Shown: one piece after another, positions 26,041 through 35,368 of the stretch | How the letters are laid out: every line of letters starts with the position of its first letter | Position numbering within the stretch: position 1 is the first letter of the stretch | Assembly (NCBI RefSeq): GCF_030347395.1 | Contig: NZ_CP128170.1 | Location: 3,224,001-3,288,000, forward strand | DNA: 64,000 nucleotides | Direction of reading: 5' to 3' | DNA from: Microbacterium sp. ET2 | Lineage (GTDB): Bacteria > Actinomycetota > Actinomycetes > Actinomycetales > Microbacteriaceae | Notes under the pieces: generated by a model | Seen by the model: the letters and a program-made list of their open reading frames with translations, nothing else | Database searches by the model: none | What the model was told of the DNA's origin: nothing | Translations under genes and position numbers: made by a program

Positions 26041-26439
26041 ATGGACCGCATGATGATGGATGCCATGGGCTCGACGTCGATGATGGGCGGCGACACCCGC
26101 ATGGACATGGACCTCATGCAGGCGTGCATGGACGCCTGCGCGGCATGCGAACAGGCCTGCACGGTATGCGCGACCCAGATGATGGACTGCGCCCCGGCGT
26201 GCATGAACTGCGCCGACATGTGCAACACGATGCTGCGGGCGATGCTGCGCATGTCGGGCATGACCCCCGCGGTCATGGTGTCGATGCTCGACGCGTGCAT
26301 CGCGATGTGTCAGCTCTGCATGGACGAGTGCATGCGGCACGCCGATATGAGTGAGGTCTGCCGCATGTGCGCGCAGTCCTGCCAGGCGTGCATGGACGCG
26401 TGCATGGCGCTACGGGAGTCGATGCTGGCGCAGGCCTGA
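26041..26439 (+). CDS. Four-helix-bundle copper storage protein (Csp-like)
   Basis: A 132-residue protein with 18 cysteines and over 20 methionines. The cysteines fall in helical C-x3-C and C-x2-C spacings (positions 29 to 61 and 86 to 121), as in Csp proteins, where they line the core of a four-helix bundle and bind many Cu(I) ions. No signal peptide is seen, so it is the cytosolic Csp3-like type; the Met-rich start may help capture. The ATG at 26041 was chosen because the frame upstream runs into the divergent promoter region. It is paired with copC across a 104-base gap, pointing to copper homeostasis. Confidence 0.85.
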   Translation: MDRMMMDAMGSTSMMGGDTRMDMDLMQACMDACAACEQACTVCATQMMDCAPACMNCADMCNTMLRAMLRMSGMTPAVMVSMLDACIAMCQLCMDECMRHADMSEVCRMCAQSCQACMDACMALRESMLAQA

Positions 26440-26454
26440 CCACCGGTCGGTCAG
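26436..26454. terminator. Weak hairpin between convergent genes
   Basis: CTGACC (26436-26441) pairs with GGTCAG (26449-26454) around seven bases. It overlaps both stop regions; there is no T-tract, so termination activity is uncertain. Confidence 0.3.
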
Positions 26455-26852
26455 AGGACGGCGACGTTGATGCGGGCCCGGCCGACGGCGAGGGCGTGGT
26501 GACGCGCGTGCAGGGCGACGGGCGCGCCGGGTTCGACGCCCTCGACCGGGACCGCCGACCACACCTCGACCCGCGTGCCGTCGAGGGTGTGGAGCACAAT
26601 GACCCCGTCGAAGACCGACGCGACGATCGCATCGCTCCACTCGCGCGGGGTGGCGGCGATGAGGCGCGCCTGGATGAGGTGCATCGCGTGCCCGGGAGCG
26701 ACCGACGTGCAGGAGCCTCCCTGTGCGCACATGCAGGCCGCGCGACCCTTCACCTCGACGGGTGTGGGGAAGCGATGCGGACTCGACACGTCGAACTCCT
26801 GTGGGTAGTTTCGGATGTCGGCCAGATTAGGTCGCGGTGCGGCCGCGGTCAT
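26451..26852 (-). CDS. Hypothetical protein with a Cys cluster
   Basis: A 133-residue protein of unknown family. Its first half carries DIRNYPQEFDVSSPHRFPTP and then a short cluster AACMCAQGGSC with three cysteines. The second half looks like beta strands and ends ARINVAVL. No membrane segment. The start at ATG 26852 is the best, because the upstream frame is antisense to garA. It is convergent with the copper storage gene, 11 bases apart, with overlapping small inverted repeats. A metal link is only suggestive. Confidence 0.6.
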   Translation of the reverse strand: MTAAAPRPNLADIRNYPQEFDVSSPHRFPTPVEVKGRAACMCAQGGSCTSVAPGHAMHLIQARLIAATPREWSDAIVASVFDGVIVLHTLDGTRVEVWSAVPVEGVEPGAPVALHARHHALAVGRARINVAVL

Positions 26853-26969
26853 CCTCGCCGACACAGGCCGAAACAATCGCCCTGCGGCATCGTCGTCGTC
26901 AGGTGCGCCGAGCCGGTCGTCAGGGCGTGAACACGTCGGATAGGCTGGCTCACCGAAGGAGGGCACGAC

Positions 26970-27461
26970 GTGGACGACAATCGGCGACCAGATTCTGGTG
27001 ACATCCGACGCCTGCCGGGCGATGACGGCGCCGATCGCGGTTCGGACTTGACGCAGACGTTCGGCCATGACGCCGACCTGTCGTTCGTCCCCTTCGGCAG
27101 CGCGCTGAACACCGCGGAACTCGAGGCCATCGACGCGCTGCCCTCGGGCGCGGCGCTCCTGCTGGTGCGTTCGGGCCCGACGGCCGGCGCGCGCTACCTC
27201 CTCGACACCGACGTCACCACGGTCGGTCGTCACCCCGAAGCCGACATCTTCTTCGACGACGTCACCGTCTCGCGTCGCCACGCGGAGATCACCCGACAGG
27301 GGACGGCGTTCGAGCTCGTGGATCAGCGCTCGCTGAACGGGACCTACGTCAACGGCGAGCGGGTCGACCGTGCCGTGCTCACCAACGGCTCGGAGCTTCG
27401 CATCGGCAAGTTCCGCCTCAACTTCTTCGTCTCGCCCGCAGATCTGCCGCAGGCGGGCTGA
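26970..27461 (+). CDS. garA: FHA-domain regulator GarA/OdhI-like
   Basis: A 163-residue protein with an N-terminal phosphoacceptor stretch near residue 33 (LTQTFG) and a C-terminal FHA domain at about 60-158 (VGRHPEADIFFDD, VSRRHAEI, NGTYVNG). In its homologues, Ser/Thr kinases phosphorylate the N-terminal Thr and the FHA domain then binds its own tail, switching 2-oxoglutarate dehydrogenase and glutamate metabolism control. GTG start with GAAGGAGG seven bases upstream; a TAGGCT hexamer at 26941 is the likely -10. Overlaps ftsR by one base. Confidence 0.88.
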   Translation: MDDNRRPDSGDIRRLPGDDGADRGSDLTQTFGHDADLSFVPFGSALNTAELEAIDALPSGAALLLVRSGPTAGARYLLDTDVTTVGRHPEADIFFDDVTVSRRHAEITRQGTAFELVDQRSLNGTYVNGERVDRAVLTNGSELRIGKFRLNFFVSPADLPQAG

Positions 27462-28156
27462 TGGCTCCGGCCTCCTCCGCCCGCCAGCGATCATCGTCAG
27501 CGGGTCTTCTCAGCATCGGTCAGGTGCTCGCGAGGCTGTCTCCGGAGTTCCCGAGTCTGACCTCGAGCAAGCTGCGCTTCCTCGAGGTGCAGGGGATCGT
27601 GACGCCGGTGCGGACCGACTCGGGGTATCGCAAGTTCTCGCCGGCCGACCTCGACCGCCTACGGCTGGCCCTCACCCTGCAGCGCGATCATTACCTTCCC
27701 CTCAGCGTCATCCGCGACTATCTCGCCGATGTCGACGCCGGCCGCGACCCCGCACCGCCGACCTCCGCGCCGCCGCCCTCGATCGTCCCGGCGCCCCGCC
27801 GGTACCGCCGCGAGGAGCTGCTGGCGGCCGCCGGTGCGGCGCCGCAGCTGCTCAACGACGCCATCAGCACGGGGATCATCACCGCCGCCGAGAGCTACAC
27901 CGACCAGTCGGTGACTCTTCTGCGTGCCCTCGTCGCGCTGGATCGCCACGGCATCGAGCCGCGCCACGTCCGCAGTGTCAAGCAGAGCGCGGAGCGCGAC
28001 GCCTCCCTCATCGAGTCGTCTCTCGCGCCCCTGCTGCGTCGCACGGACGCGGCGTCCCGGGGACGGGCGGGGGAGGTGGCGCCAGAACTCGCGCGCAAAC
28101 TCGAAGAGGTGCGTGCGATCCTGCTGCGCACCGCCCTCGATCGCCTTCTCGGATGA
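27461..28156 (+). CDS. ftsR: MerR-family regulator FtsR
   Basis: A 231-residue protein matching Rv1828/FtsR. The N-terminal MerR winged helix is LSIGQVLARLSPEFPSLTSS and GYRKFSPADLDRLRLAL, a Pro-rich linker spans about 97-113, and a second helical dimerisation domain follows. In Corynebacterium FtsR activates ftsZ. Placement right after garA is conserved with mycobacteria, and ftsZ is also in this window with palindromes in its leader, so that role is plausible here. Confidence 0.85.
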   Translation: MAPASSARQRSSSAGLLSIGQVLARLSPEFPSLTSSKLRFLEVQGIVTPVRTDSGYRKFSPADLDRLRLALTLQRDHYLPLSVIRDYLADVDAGRDPAPPTSAPPPSIVPAPRRYRREELLAAAGAAPQLLNDAISTGIITAAESYTDQSVTLLRALVALDRHGIEPRHVRSVKQSAERDASLIESSLAPLLRRTDAASRGRAGEVAPELARKLEEVRAILLRTALDRLLG

Positions 28157-28209
28157 CCCGCGGCAGACTCGCTCGGCCGCGACACGCCGACGCGTTGAGA
28201 CGGATGTCG

Positions 28210-28238
28210 TTGCCCGGGGGGCGGGGCTCATCTAGCGT
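28210..28238 (+). promoter_or_regulatory. Promoter of the second merR gene
   Basis: TTGCCC (28210-28215) and TAGCGT (28233-28238) are 17 bases apart, 34 bases before the gene. An AGGAGG Shine-Dalgarno follows at 28261. Confidence 0.55.
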
Positions 28239-28271
28239 GGAGTGCGCACCCCGTTCCGTGAGGAGGATCGC

Positions 28272-28817
<546 letters not shown>

Positions 28818-28864
28818 CCCGAACCGATCGCCCTCACCGTCGCGGTCGCGGTCGTCTCGGCGGA

Positions 28865-29674
28865 TCAGACGCGGGTCTCGCCCGGCGTGGGGATGCGTCC
28901 GGTGCGCATGACGCGGTCCAGGAGCGCGTCGAAGTCGGCGGCGAGCTCCTGCGCGGAGTCTCCCGGCCAGATGTGGAGCGGCTTCGCGGCGCCCTGAGCC
29001 TGCTGGAGGGACGTCCGCTCGGGAAGCTGCGGGCTCAGCACGAGCGGACCGAACATGTCGCGCAGCTCCTTGATGCGGAACTGGTGCTCGATCGACTGGG
29101 GACGCACGCGGTTCACCACGAGTCCGAGCGGCTGCAGCCGGGGGGAGAGGCCGCGCCGGATCTCCTCGATCGCGCGGAGTGCGCGGTCGGCGGCGGCGAC
29201 GGAGAACAGCCCGGGCTCGGTGACGACGATGACGCGGTCGCTCGCAGCCCACGCGGTGCGCGTGAGGGCGTTGAGGGAGGGCGCGCAGTCGATGAGGACG
29301 AGATCGTAATCGGCCTCGATCGTGGCGAGGGCCTCCTCGAGCTTCCACACGTCGCGAACGCTCGGGTGCGGTCCGTCGAAGTTGATCGCGGAGGGGCTCC
29401 CGATCATCACGTCGATGGTCCCGGGGTGCACCTTCGCCCAGCCGGAGGATGTGATCGCCTGACGGACGACCTTCTCCTTCGGGTTGGCCAGGACGTCGGC
29501 GATGTTGAGGCGGCCGGCGACCTGGATGTCCATGCCCGTCGACACGTCGGACTGCGGGTCCAGGTCGACGACCAACGTCCGGACGCCGCGCGCGAAAGCG
29601 GCGGAAGCGAGTCCGAGCGTCACGGTCGTCTTGCCGACCCCGCCCTTGAGCGAGCTGACGGAGAGTACGTGCAC
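28865..29674 (-). CDS. ParA-family ATPase
   Basis: A 269-residue ATPase with deviant Walker [10 protein letters not shown] at 10-18, VVDLDPQSDVSTGM, and LVLIDCAPSLNALT as Walker B. The short N terminus means no DNA-binding extension of the P1 ParA type. No ParB is adjacent. It resembles the ParA paralogues found beside garA-ftsR in actinobacteria, whose cargo is not settled. It is convergent with the merR gene and divergent from pyc. Confidence 0.83.
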   Translation of the reverse strand: MHVLSVSSLKGGVGKTTVTLGLASAAFARGVRTLVVDLDPQSDVSTGMDIQVAGRLNIADVLANPKEKVVRQAITSSGWAKVHPGTIDVMIGSPSAINFDGPHPSVRDVWKLEEALATIEADYDLVLIDCAPSLNALTRTAWAASDRVIVVTEPGLFSVAAADRALRAIEEIRRGLSPRLQPLGLVVNRVRPQSIEHQFRIKELRDMFGPLVLSPQLPERTSLQQAQGAAKPLHIWPGDSAQELAADFDALLDRVMRTGRIPTPGETRV

Positions 29675-29748
29675 GAGGCACTACGTTACCGTCCCCTAGG
29701 CTGAGAGCACACTCAGCCCAGACCACACGGCCCAACCGCGAGGTGTGC

Positions 29749-32700
29749 ATGTTCGAGAAGATCCTGGTCGCCAATCGCGGAGAAATCGCGATCCGCGCCT
29801 TCCGCGCCGCCTACGAATTGGGAGCCCGCACCGTCGCGGTCTTCCCCTTCGAAGATCGTGGGTCGCTGCATCGGCAGAAGGCCGACGAGTCGTATGTGAT
29901 CGGTGAACCGGGTCACCCCGTCCGCGCCTATCTCGACGTCGACGAGATCATCCGGGTCGCCCTCGAATCCGGTGCCGACGCCATCTACCCGGGCTACGGA
30001 TTCCTGTCGGAGAATCCCGAACTCGCCTCCCGGGCCGCGGAGAACGGCATCACCTTCATCGGGCCCCCCGCTCGCGCGCTGGCGATGGCGGGGAACAAGG
30101 TGACCGCGAAGGATCATGCCATCGCCGCCGGTGTTCCCGTGCTGCGCTCGACGGAGGCATCGGACGACGTCGAGACACTCGTCGCGGCGGCCCCCGAGAT
30201 CGGCTTCCCCATCTTCGTCAAGGCCGTCGCCGGCGGCGGGGTCGCGGCATGCGCCGGGTGGAGACCCCGGGCGAGCTGCCGCCCGCGATCGCCGAGGCGA
30301 TGCGCGAGGCCGGCGCGGCATTCGGCGACCCCCGCGTCTTCCTCGAACAGGCGGTCGTCCGGCCCCGGCACATCGAGGTGCAGATCCTGGCGGATGCCAC
30401 CGGCCACACGGTCCACCTCTTCGAGCGCGACTGCTCGGTGCAGCGCCGTCACCAGAAGGTCATCGAGATCGCACCCGCCCCGAACCTCGACGACGAGCTG
30501 CGTCAGCGCATCCACCGTGATGCGGTCGCTTTCGCCGAGTCGATCGGGTACGTCAATGCCGGCACCGTCGAGTTCCTCGTCGACACGGCGGGGGAGCGCG
30601 CGGGCCAGCACGTCTTCATCGAGATGAACCCCCGCATCCAGGTCGAGCACACGGTGACCGAAGAGGTCACCGACGTCGACCTCGTCCAGTCGCAGATGCG
30701 CATCGCAGCGGGGGAGAGCCTCGACGACCTCGGCTTGTCGCAGGACCGGATCGTCCTCCGCGGCGCCGCGCTGCAGTGCCGCATCACCACCGAGGACCCC
30801 TCTCAGGGCTTCCGGCCCGACACCGGCCGCATCACCACTTATCGTTCGCCCGGCGGCGCCGGCATCCGCCTCGACGGCGGGACGACGGCCGCGGGCTCTC
30901 AGATCAGCCCGCACTTCGATTCGATGCTCGCCAAGCTCACCTGTCGGGGGCGCGACTACCCGGCCGCCGTCGCGCGGGCCAAGCGCGCGCTGGCGGAGTT
31001 CCGCATCCGCGGCGTCGCCACCAACATCCCGTTCCTGCGGGCGGTCCTGGACGATCCGTCCTTCGTCGAGGGAGACCTCAGCACGGCGTTCATCGAGGAG
31101 CGCCCGCGCCTGCTCACCAGCCACCCGTCGCGAGACCGGGCGACGAAGCTCTTGAACTGGCTGGCCGATGTCACCGTGAACCGGCCCTACGGCGAGAAGC
31201 CGGTCTCGGTGTCGCCGGGAAGCAAGCTTCCGGACATCGATCTGCTCGCTCCGGCCCCGGCGGGTAACCTCCAGCGCCTGCGGGAGCTGGGTCCCGCCGG
31301 TTTCGCCCGGGCGCTGCGGGAGCAGACGCCGCTGGCGGTGACCGAGACCACCTACCGCGACGCCCACCAGTCGCTTCTCGCCACCCGTGTGCGCACCCGC
31401 GACCTGGTCCGCTGCGCGCCGCACGTGGCGCGGATGACTCCTGAGCTGCTGTCGATCGAGGCCTGGGGCGGTGCGACCTATGACGTGGCGCTGCGGTTCC
31501 TCGCCGAGGATCCGTGGGAACGTCTTGCGGCGATCCGCGACGCCGTTCCCAACATCCCCATCCAGATGCTGCTGCGCGGCCGGAACACCGTCGGCTACAC
31601 CCCGCGACCGGTCGAGGTCACCGACGCCTTCGTCCGTGAAGCCGCGGCGACGGGCGTGGACATCTTCCGCATCTTCGATGCCCTCAACGACGTCGACCAG
31701 ATGGTCCCCGCCATCCGGTCGGTCCTCGACACCGGCACCGCCGTCGCCGAGGTCGCCGTCTGCTACACCGGTGATCTCCTCGACCCTGCCGAGCAGCTGT
31801 ACACCCTGGACTACTACCTGCGTCTGGCGGAGAAGATCGTCGCGTCGGGGGCGCACGTGCTCGCGATCAAGGACATGGCAGGACTGCTGCGTCCCGCTGC
31901 GGCCGCACGCCTGGTCGCGGCTCTTCGCGAACGCTTCGACCTCCCGGTGCACCTGCACACGCACGACACCGCAGGCGGTCAGCTCGCGACGCTTCTGGCC
32001 GCGAGCGCGGCCGGGGTCGACGCCGTCGACGCGGCCGCGGCGCCCCTGGCGGGCACGACCAGCCAGCCGTCGCTGTCGGCCCTGGTCGCAGCCCTGGCAC
32101 ACACCGACCGTGACACCGGGATCGACCTGCAGGCCGTGAGCGACCTCGAACCCTACTGGGAGGGCGTGCGGCATCTCTACCGCCCGTTCGAGTCGGGACT
32201 GGATGGTCCCACCGGCCGGGTGTACCACCACGAGATCCCCGGCGGTCAGCTCTCGAACCTGCGCCAGCAGGCGATCGCACTGGGCCTGGCCGATGACTTC
32301 GAGCTCATCGAGGACATGTACGCCGCCGCCGACCGCATCCTCGGACGGATCCCGAAGGTGACGCCGTCGTCGAAGGTGGTCGGCGATCTCGCTCTCGCGC
32401 TGGTGGCGGCTAAGGCCGACCCGGCCGACTTCGCCGAGAACCCCCAGAACTACGACATCCCCGACTCCGTCGTCGGGTTCATGGCCGGTGAGCTGGGCGA
32501 CCTTCCCGGCGGCTGGCCCGAGCCCTTCCGCACGAAGGTGCTGGCCGGACGCACCGTGTCCATCGAGATCCCCCCGCTCACGCCGGAGGAGAAGGAGGGG
32601 CTGGACGGCGACGCCGCATCGCGGCGCCGGACCCTCAACCGCCTGCTCTTCCCCGGTCCCGCGCGCGATTTCGAGAAGGCGCGGGCGGCGTACGGCGACC

Positions 32701-33155
32701 TCTCGACCCTCGGCACCCCCGACTACCTGTACGGGCTCACGCCCGGCGAAGAGCACGTCGCCGAGATCGACCCGGGCGTGCAGCTGTACGTCGGCCTCGA
32801 GGCCATCGGCGAAGCGGACGCGAAGGGCATGCGCACGGTCATGACCACGCTGAACGGTCAGCTCCGCCCCGTCTACGTGCGGGACCGCAGCATCAGCGTC
32901 GAGACACGTCAGGCCGAGCGCGCCGACACGTCTCGACCCGGGCAGGTCGCCGCGCCGTTCGCAGGCGTCGTCACCGTGAAGACCGAGGTTGGCGCCACGG
33001 TGACCGTGGGCGCGCCGATCGCCTCGATCGAGGCGATGAAGATGGAGGCGGCCATCACCGCGCCCGTCGACGGCGTCGTCGAGCGCATCGCGATCGCCGC
33101 GACCGCGCAGGTCGAGGCGGGTGACCTTTTGGTCGTCGTCCGCCCCGCGCACTAG
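29749..33155 (+). pseudogene. pyc: Pyruvate carboxylase, interrupted by a single-base frameshift
   Basis: A biotin enzyme that carboxylates pyruvate to oxaloacetate. The N-terminal biotin carboxylase begins FEKILVANRGEIAIR; it continues in another frame after base 30241. The break falls in the glycine-rich ATP-grasp loop: AVAGGG runs into VAACAG, whereas adding one G to the GGGG at 30238-30241 restores AVAGGGGRGMRR. The rest is intact: ERDCSVQRRHQK, the carboxyltransferase (ETTYRDAHQSLLATR, HTHDTAGG) and the biotinyl motif EAMKMEA near the end. The repaired protein would be about 1135 residues, the normal size. No other defect is seen, so a sequencing error or very recent mutation is likelier than decay. 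ATG 29749 was chosen over GTG 29743. Confidence 0.85.
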
Positions 33156-33213
33156 CCTGGAACGGCGCCTCACCGTGAGTGCGCAGTGATGTGCCTGTTC
33201 CAGGAGACCCGCA

Positions 33214-34803
33214 GTGACGCCCGACGCCTTCGATGAAACGCCCGAGGACGACGATGAGAACGGCGTCCTCCCCGACACCGTGAGCATCGATACGACCGCT
33301 CTCGGAGTACTGAGCGGGCAGACCGCTCACGTCAGCGTCATCCTCCCTCCCTCGACCGACGACGACTCCCTTGACGAGGAGGACGTCGTCGACGATGAGA
33401 TCCCCCAGGCGCTCGAGGGCGCAGATGTGCCCGGAGGCGGAGCGGTGGATGCCGCGGACACGGCCTCACCGATGAGCGGGCCGGCTGCCGTCGAGCCCCC
33501 GGCCGAGACCGCCGAGGCCGAGATCGTCGAAGACGACGCCCCCACGCACATCGTCGATGACATGCACGCCACCCACCCCGATCACGTCGATGCCGAGATC
33601 GTCGAGGACGCCCCGGAGCCCTCCACGGCGGTCGCCGCCGCTGCGCCCAGCACCACGCCGGAGAAGGTCGCACCCGATCCGGCCCCCGCAGCCACCGCGC
33701 CGACCACCCGCACGGGCTCCGTCCCCGCGACACGGAGGGAGCTGCAGCACCCCGATCAGCCGGAGCGCCCGCAGCGCGCCCGCTCCGCCGAGCGGGTGAC
33801 GACGCGCAACGAGGTCGCCCTGTCGTCCAAGCGCCTCGGCGAATTCGAGGGAGGCCGGGAGACTCCCGACCTCCTCACCCCCGACCGGCTGCTCGATCAG
33901 CGCCACCTCGTCCGGGCCGAGCCCGAAGGCGTGTGGCGTCATCTGGTCTACTCACTCACCGGCCGACGGGTGAACCTCGGAGACAGCAAGCGCGCACGTG
34001 CGCGCAAGGAGCTCGATCGTCGGATCGGCGCACCCCTCACCGGCGGAGCACGCTTCGTCCCCGTCCTCTCGCGGAAGGGTGGGGTCGGCAAGACCACGGT
34101 CACCACGCTTCTCGGGATGGCGCTGGCAGACGCCCGCGACGATCGTGTCATCGCGGTCGACGCCAACCCCGACCGGGGGACGCTGGCCGAGCGCATCGCC
34201 CGGGCCAGCGGCAAGACGGTCCGCGACCTCGCCCGTGCCCGCGCGGAGGTCAACGGATACAACGACATCTCGCAGATCGTCGCGCGGGACACGACCCGCC
34301 TGGACGTCCTGGCCTCCGATGCCGACCCCCGCGTCTCGGAAGCCTTCAGCGACCGCGACTATCACGACGTGGCCACCCTCGCGGCGCACTACTACTCCAT
34401 CGTGCTCACCGACACCGGCACGGGGATCGTCCACTCCGTCATGGGTGCCACGCTCGAGCTCGCCGACCAGCTCGTCGTCGTGGCAGGGCTCAGCGTCGAC
34501 GAGGCGCGCCTGGCCTCGGAGACCCTGACGTGGCTGGAGACCAACGGGTATGCCGAGCACGTGAAGAACGCCGTCGTCGTGCTGAACAACTCCCGCCCCG
34601 GTCCGCCGGTCGTGCGACCCGACGAGCTGGAGACGCACTTCCGAAGCCGCGTCCGCGCCGTGGTCAGGATGCCGTTCGACCCGCAGATCGCCGCGGGCAG
34701 CGCCATCACGTTCGGCGATCTGCAGCCGGCCACGCGCCTCGCGGCGCGCGAACTGGCGGCGACCGTCGTCGAGGGCCTGCGGACCCTCGCTCCGGCCGCG
34801 TGA
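33214..34803 (+). CDS. MinD/ParA-like ATPase with long acidic disordered N-terminal half
   Basis: A 529-residue protein. The first 270 residues are low-complexity, rich in Asp, Glu, Ala and Pro (for example [10 protein letters not shown] and [10 protein letters not shown]), then a conserved-looking linker with [15 protein letters not shown]. The C-terminal half is a P-loop ATPase: KGGVGKTTV at 288-296, [14 protein letters not shown], and [13 protein letters not shown] in place of Walker B. That layout resembles EspI-type and other actinobacterial MinD-like proteins, but no secretion genes are near. GTG start after a TTGGTC-18-TAGCCT promoter candidate (33129-33158). Function unknown. Confidence 0.75.
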   Translation: MTPDAFDETPEDDDENGVLPDTVSIDTTALGVLSGQTAHVSVILPPSTDDDSLDEEDVVDDEIPQALEGADVPGGGAVDAADTASPMSGPAAVEPPAETAEAEIVEDDAPTHIVDDMHATHPDHVDAEIVEDAPEPSTAVAAAAPSTTPEKVAPDPAPAATAPTTRTGSVPATRRELQHPDQPERPQRARSAERVTTRNEVALSSKRLGEFEGGRETPDLLTPDRLLDQRHLVRAEPEGVWRHLVYSLTGRRVNLGDSKRARARKELDRRIGAPLTGGARFVPVLSRKGGVGKTTVTTLLGMALADARDDRVIAVDANPDRGTLAERIARASGKTVRDLARARAEVNGYNDISQIVARDTTRLDVLASDADPRVSEAFSDRDYHDVATLAAHYYSIVLTDTGTGIVHSVMGATLELADQLVVVAGLSVDEARLASETLTWLETNGYAEHVKNAVVVLNNSRPGPPVVRPDELETHFRSRVRAVVRMPFDPQIAAGSAITFGDLQPATRLAARELAATVVEGLRTLAPAA

Positions 34804-34813
34804 GCGCGATCCG

Positions 34814-35305
34814 ATGACGGTTCGACCCATCCGCCTGTTCGGCGACCCGGTGCTGCGCGCCCCGAGCGCGCCGATCACCACCATCGACGACGGCGTGCGC
34901 GCCCTCGTGCAGGACCTGCTCGACACCGTCGAGCTCCCCGGTCGGGCGGGTGTCGCCGCACCGCAGATCGGTGTGCCGCTGCGGGCATTCAGCTACAACA
35001 TCGACGGCGACATCGGGTACATCCTCAACCCCGTCCTCGAAGAGGTCTCGGGCGAGCCGGTGCCCACGGGGGAGGGGTGCCTGTCCGTCCCGGGTCTCTG
35101 GCACGATGCGCTGCGTCACCCCTACGCGCGGGTGCGCGGCATCGACCTCGACGGAGCGGAGCGCATCATCGAGGGCGAAGGCCTTCTCGCTCAGGCCCTC
35201 CAGCACGAGACCGATCACCTCGACGGGATGCTCTACCTCTCACGGCTGCGCCCCGACGATCGCAGGATCGCGATGCGCGAGGTGCGCGAGTCGGACTGGT
35301 TCTGA
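34814..35305 (+). CDS. def: Peptide deformylase
   Basis: Removes the formyl group from the initiator methionine; a metalloenzyme. All three family motifs are visible: [12 protein letters not shown] (G-x-G-x-A-A-x-Q with Arg-Ala in place of the first Gly pair), EGCLSVPG with the metal-binding Cys, and QHETDHLDG with the two His ligands and catalytic Glu. At 163 residues it is typical. It follows the MinD-like gene by ten bases and ends in a large hairpin shared with the convergent fadD gene. Confidence 0.92.
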   Translation: MTVRPIRLFGDPVLRAPSAPITTIDDGVRALVQDLLDTVELPGRAGVAAPQIGVPLRAFSYNIDGDIGYILNPVLEEVSGEPVPTGEGCLSVPGLWHDALRHPYARVRGIDLDGAERIIEGEGLLAQALQHETDHLDGMLYLSRLRPDDRRIAMREVRESDWF

Positions 35306-35351
35306 CACGAGCCGGTCACTGCCGCGAAGCGGCGTCGACGCGGCTCGTGTC
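35304..35351. terminator. Branched hairpin between convergent def and fadD
   Basis: GACACGAGCCG (35304-35314) pairs with CGGCTCGTGTC (35341-35351). Inside it, GCCGC and GCGGC form a second stem with a GAA loop (35321-35333). It overlaps the def stop and could act as a bidirectional terminator. Confidence 0.65.
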
Positions 35352-35368
35352 GCACCGGTGTCCGAACG

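Noticed and set aside
30114..33287. Very long minus-strand open frame opposite pyruvate carboxylase
   Set aside because: It is the antisense of a conserved coding region in GC-rich DNA, with low-complexity Arg/Gly/Asp composition and no domain.
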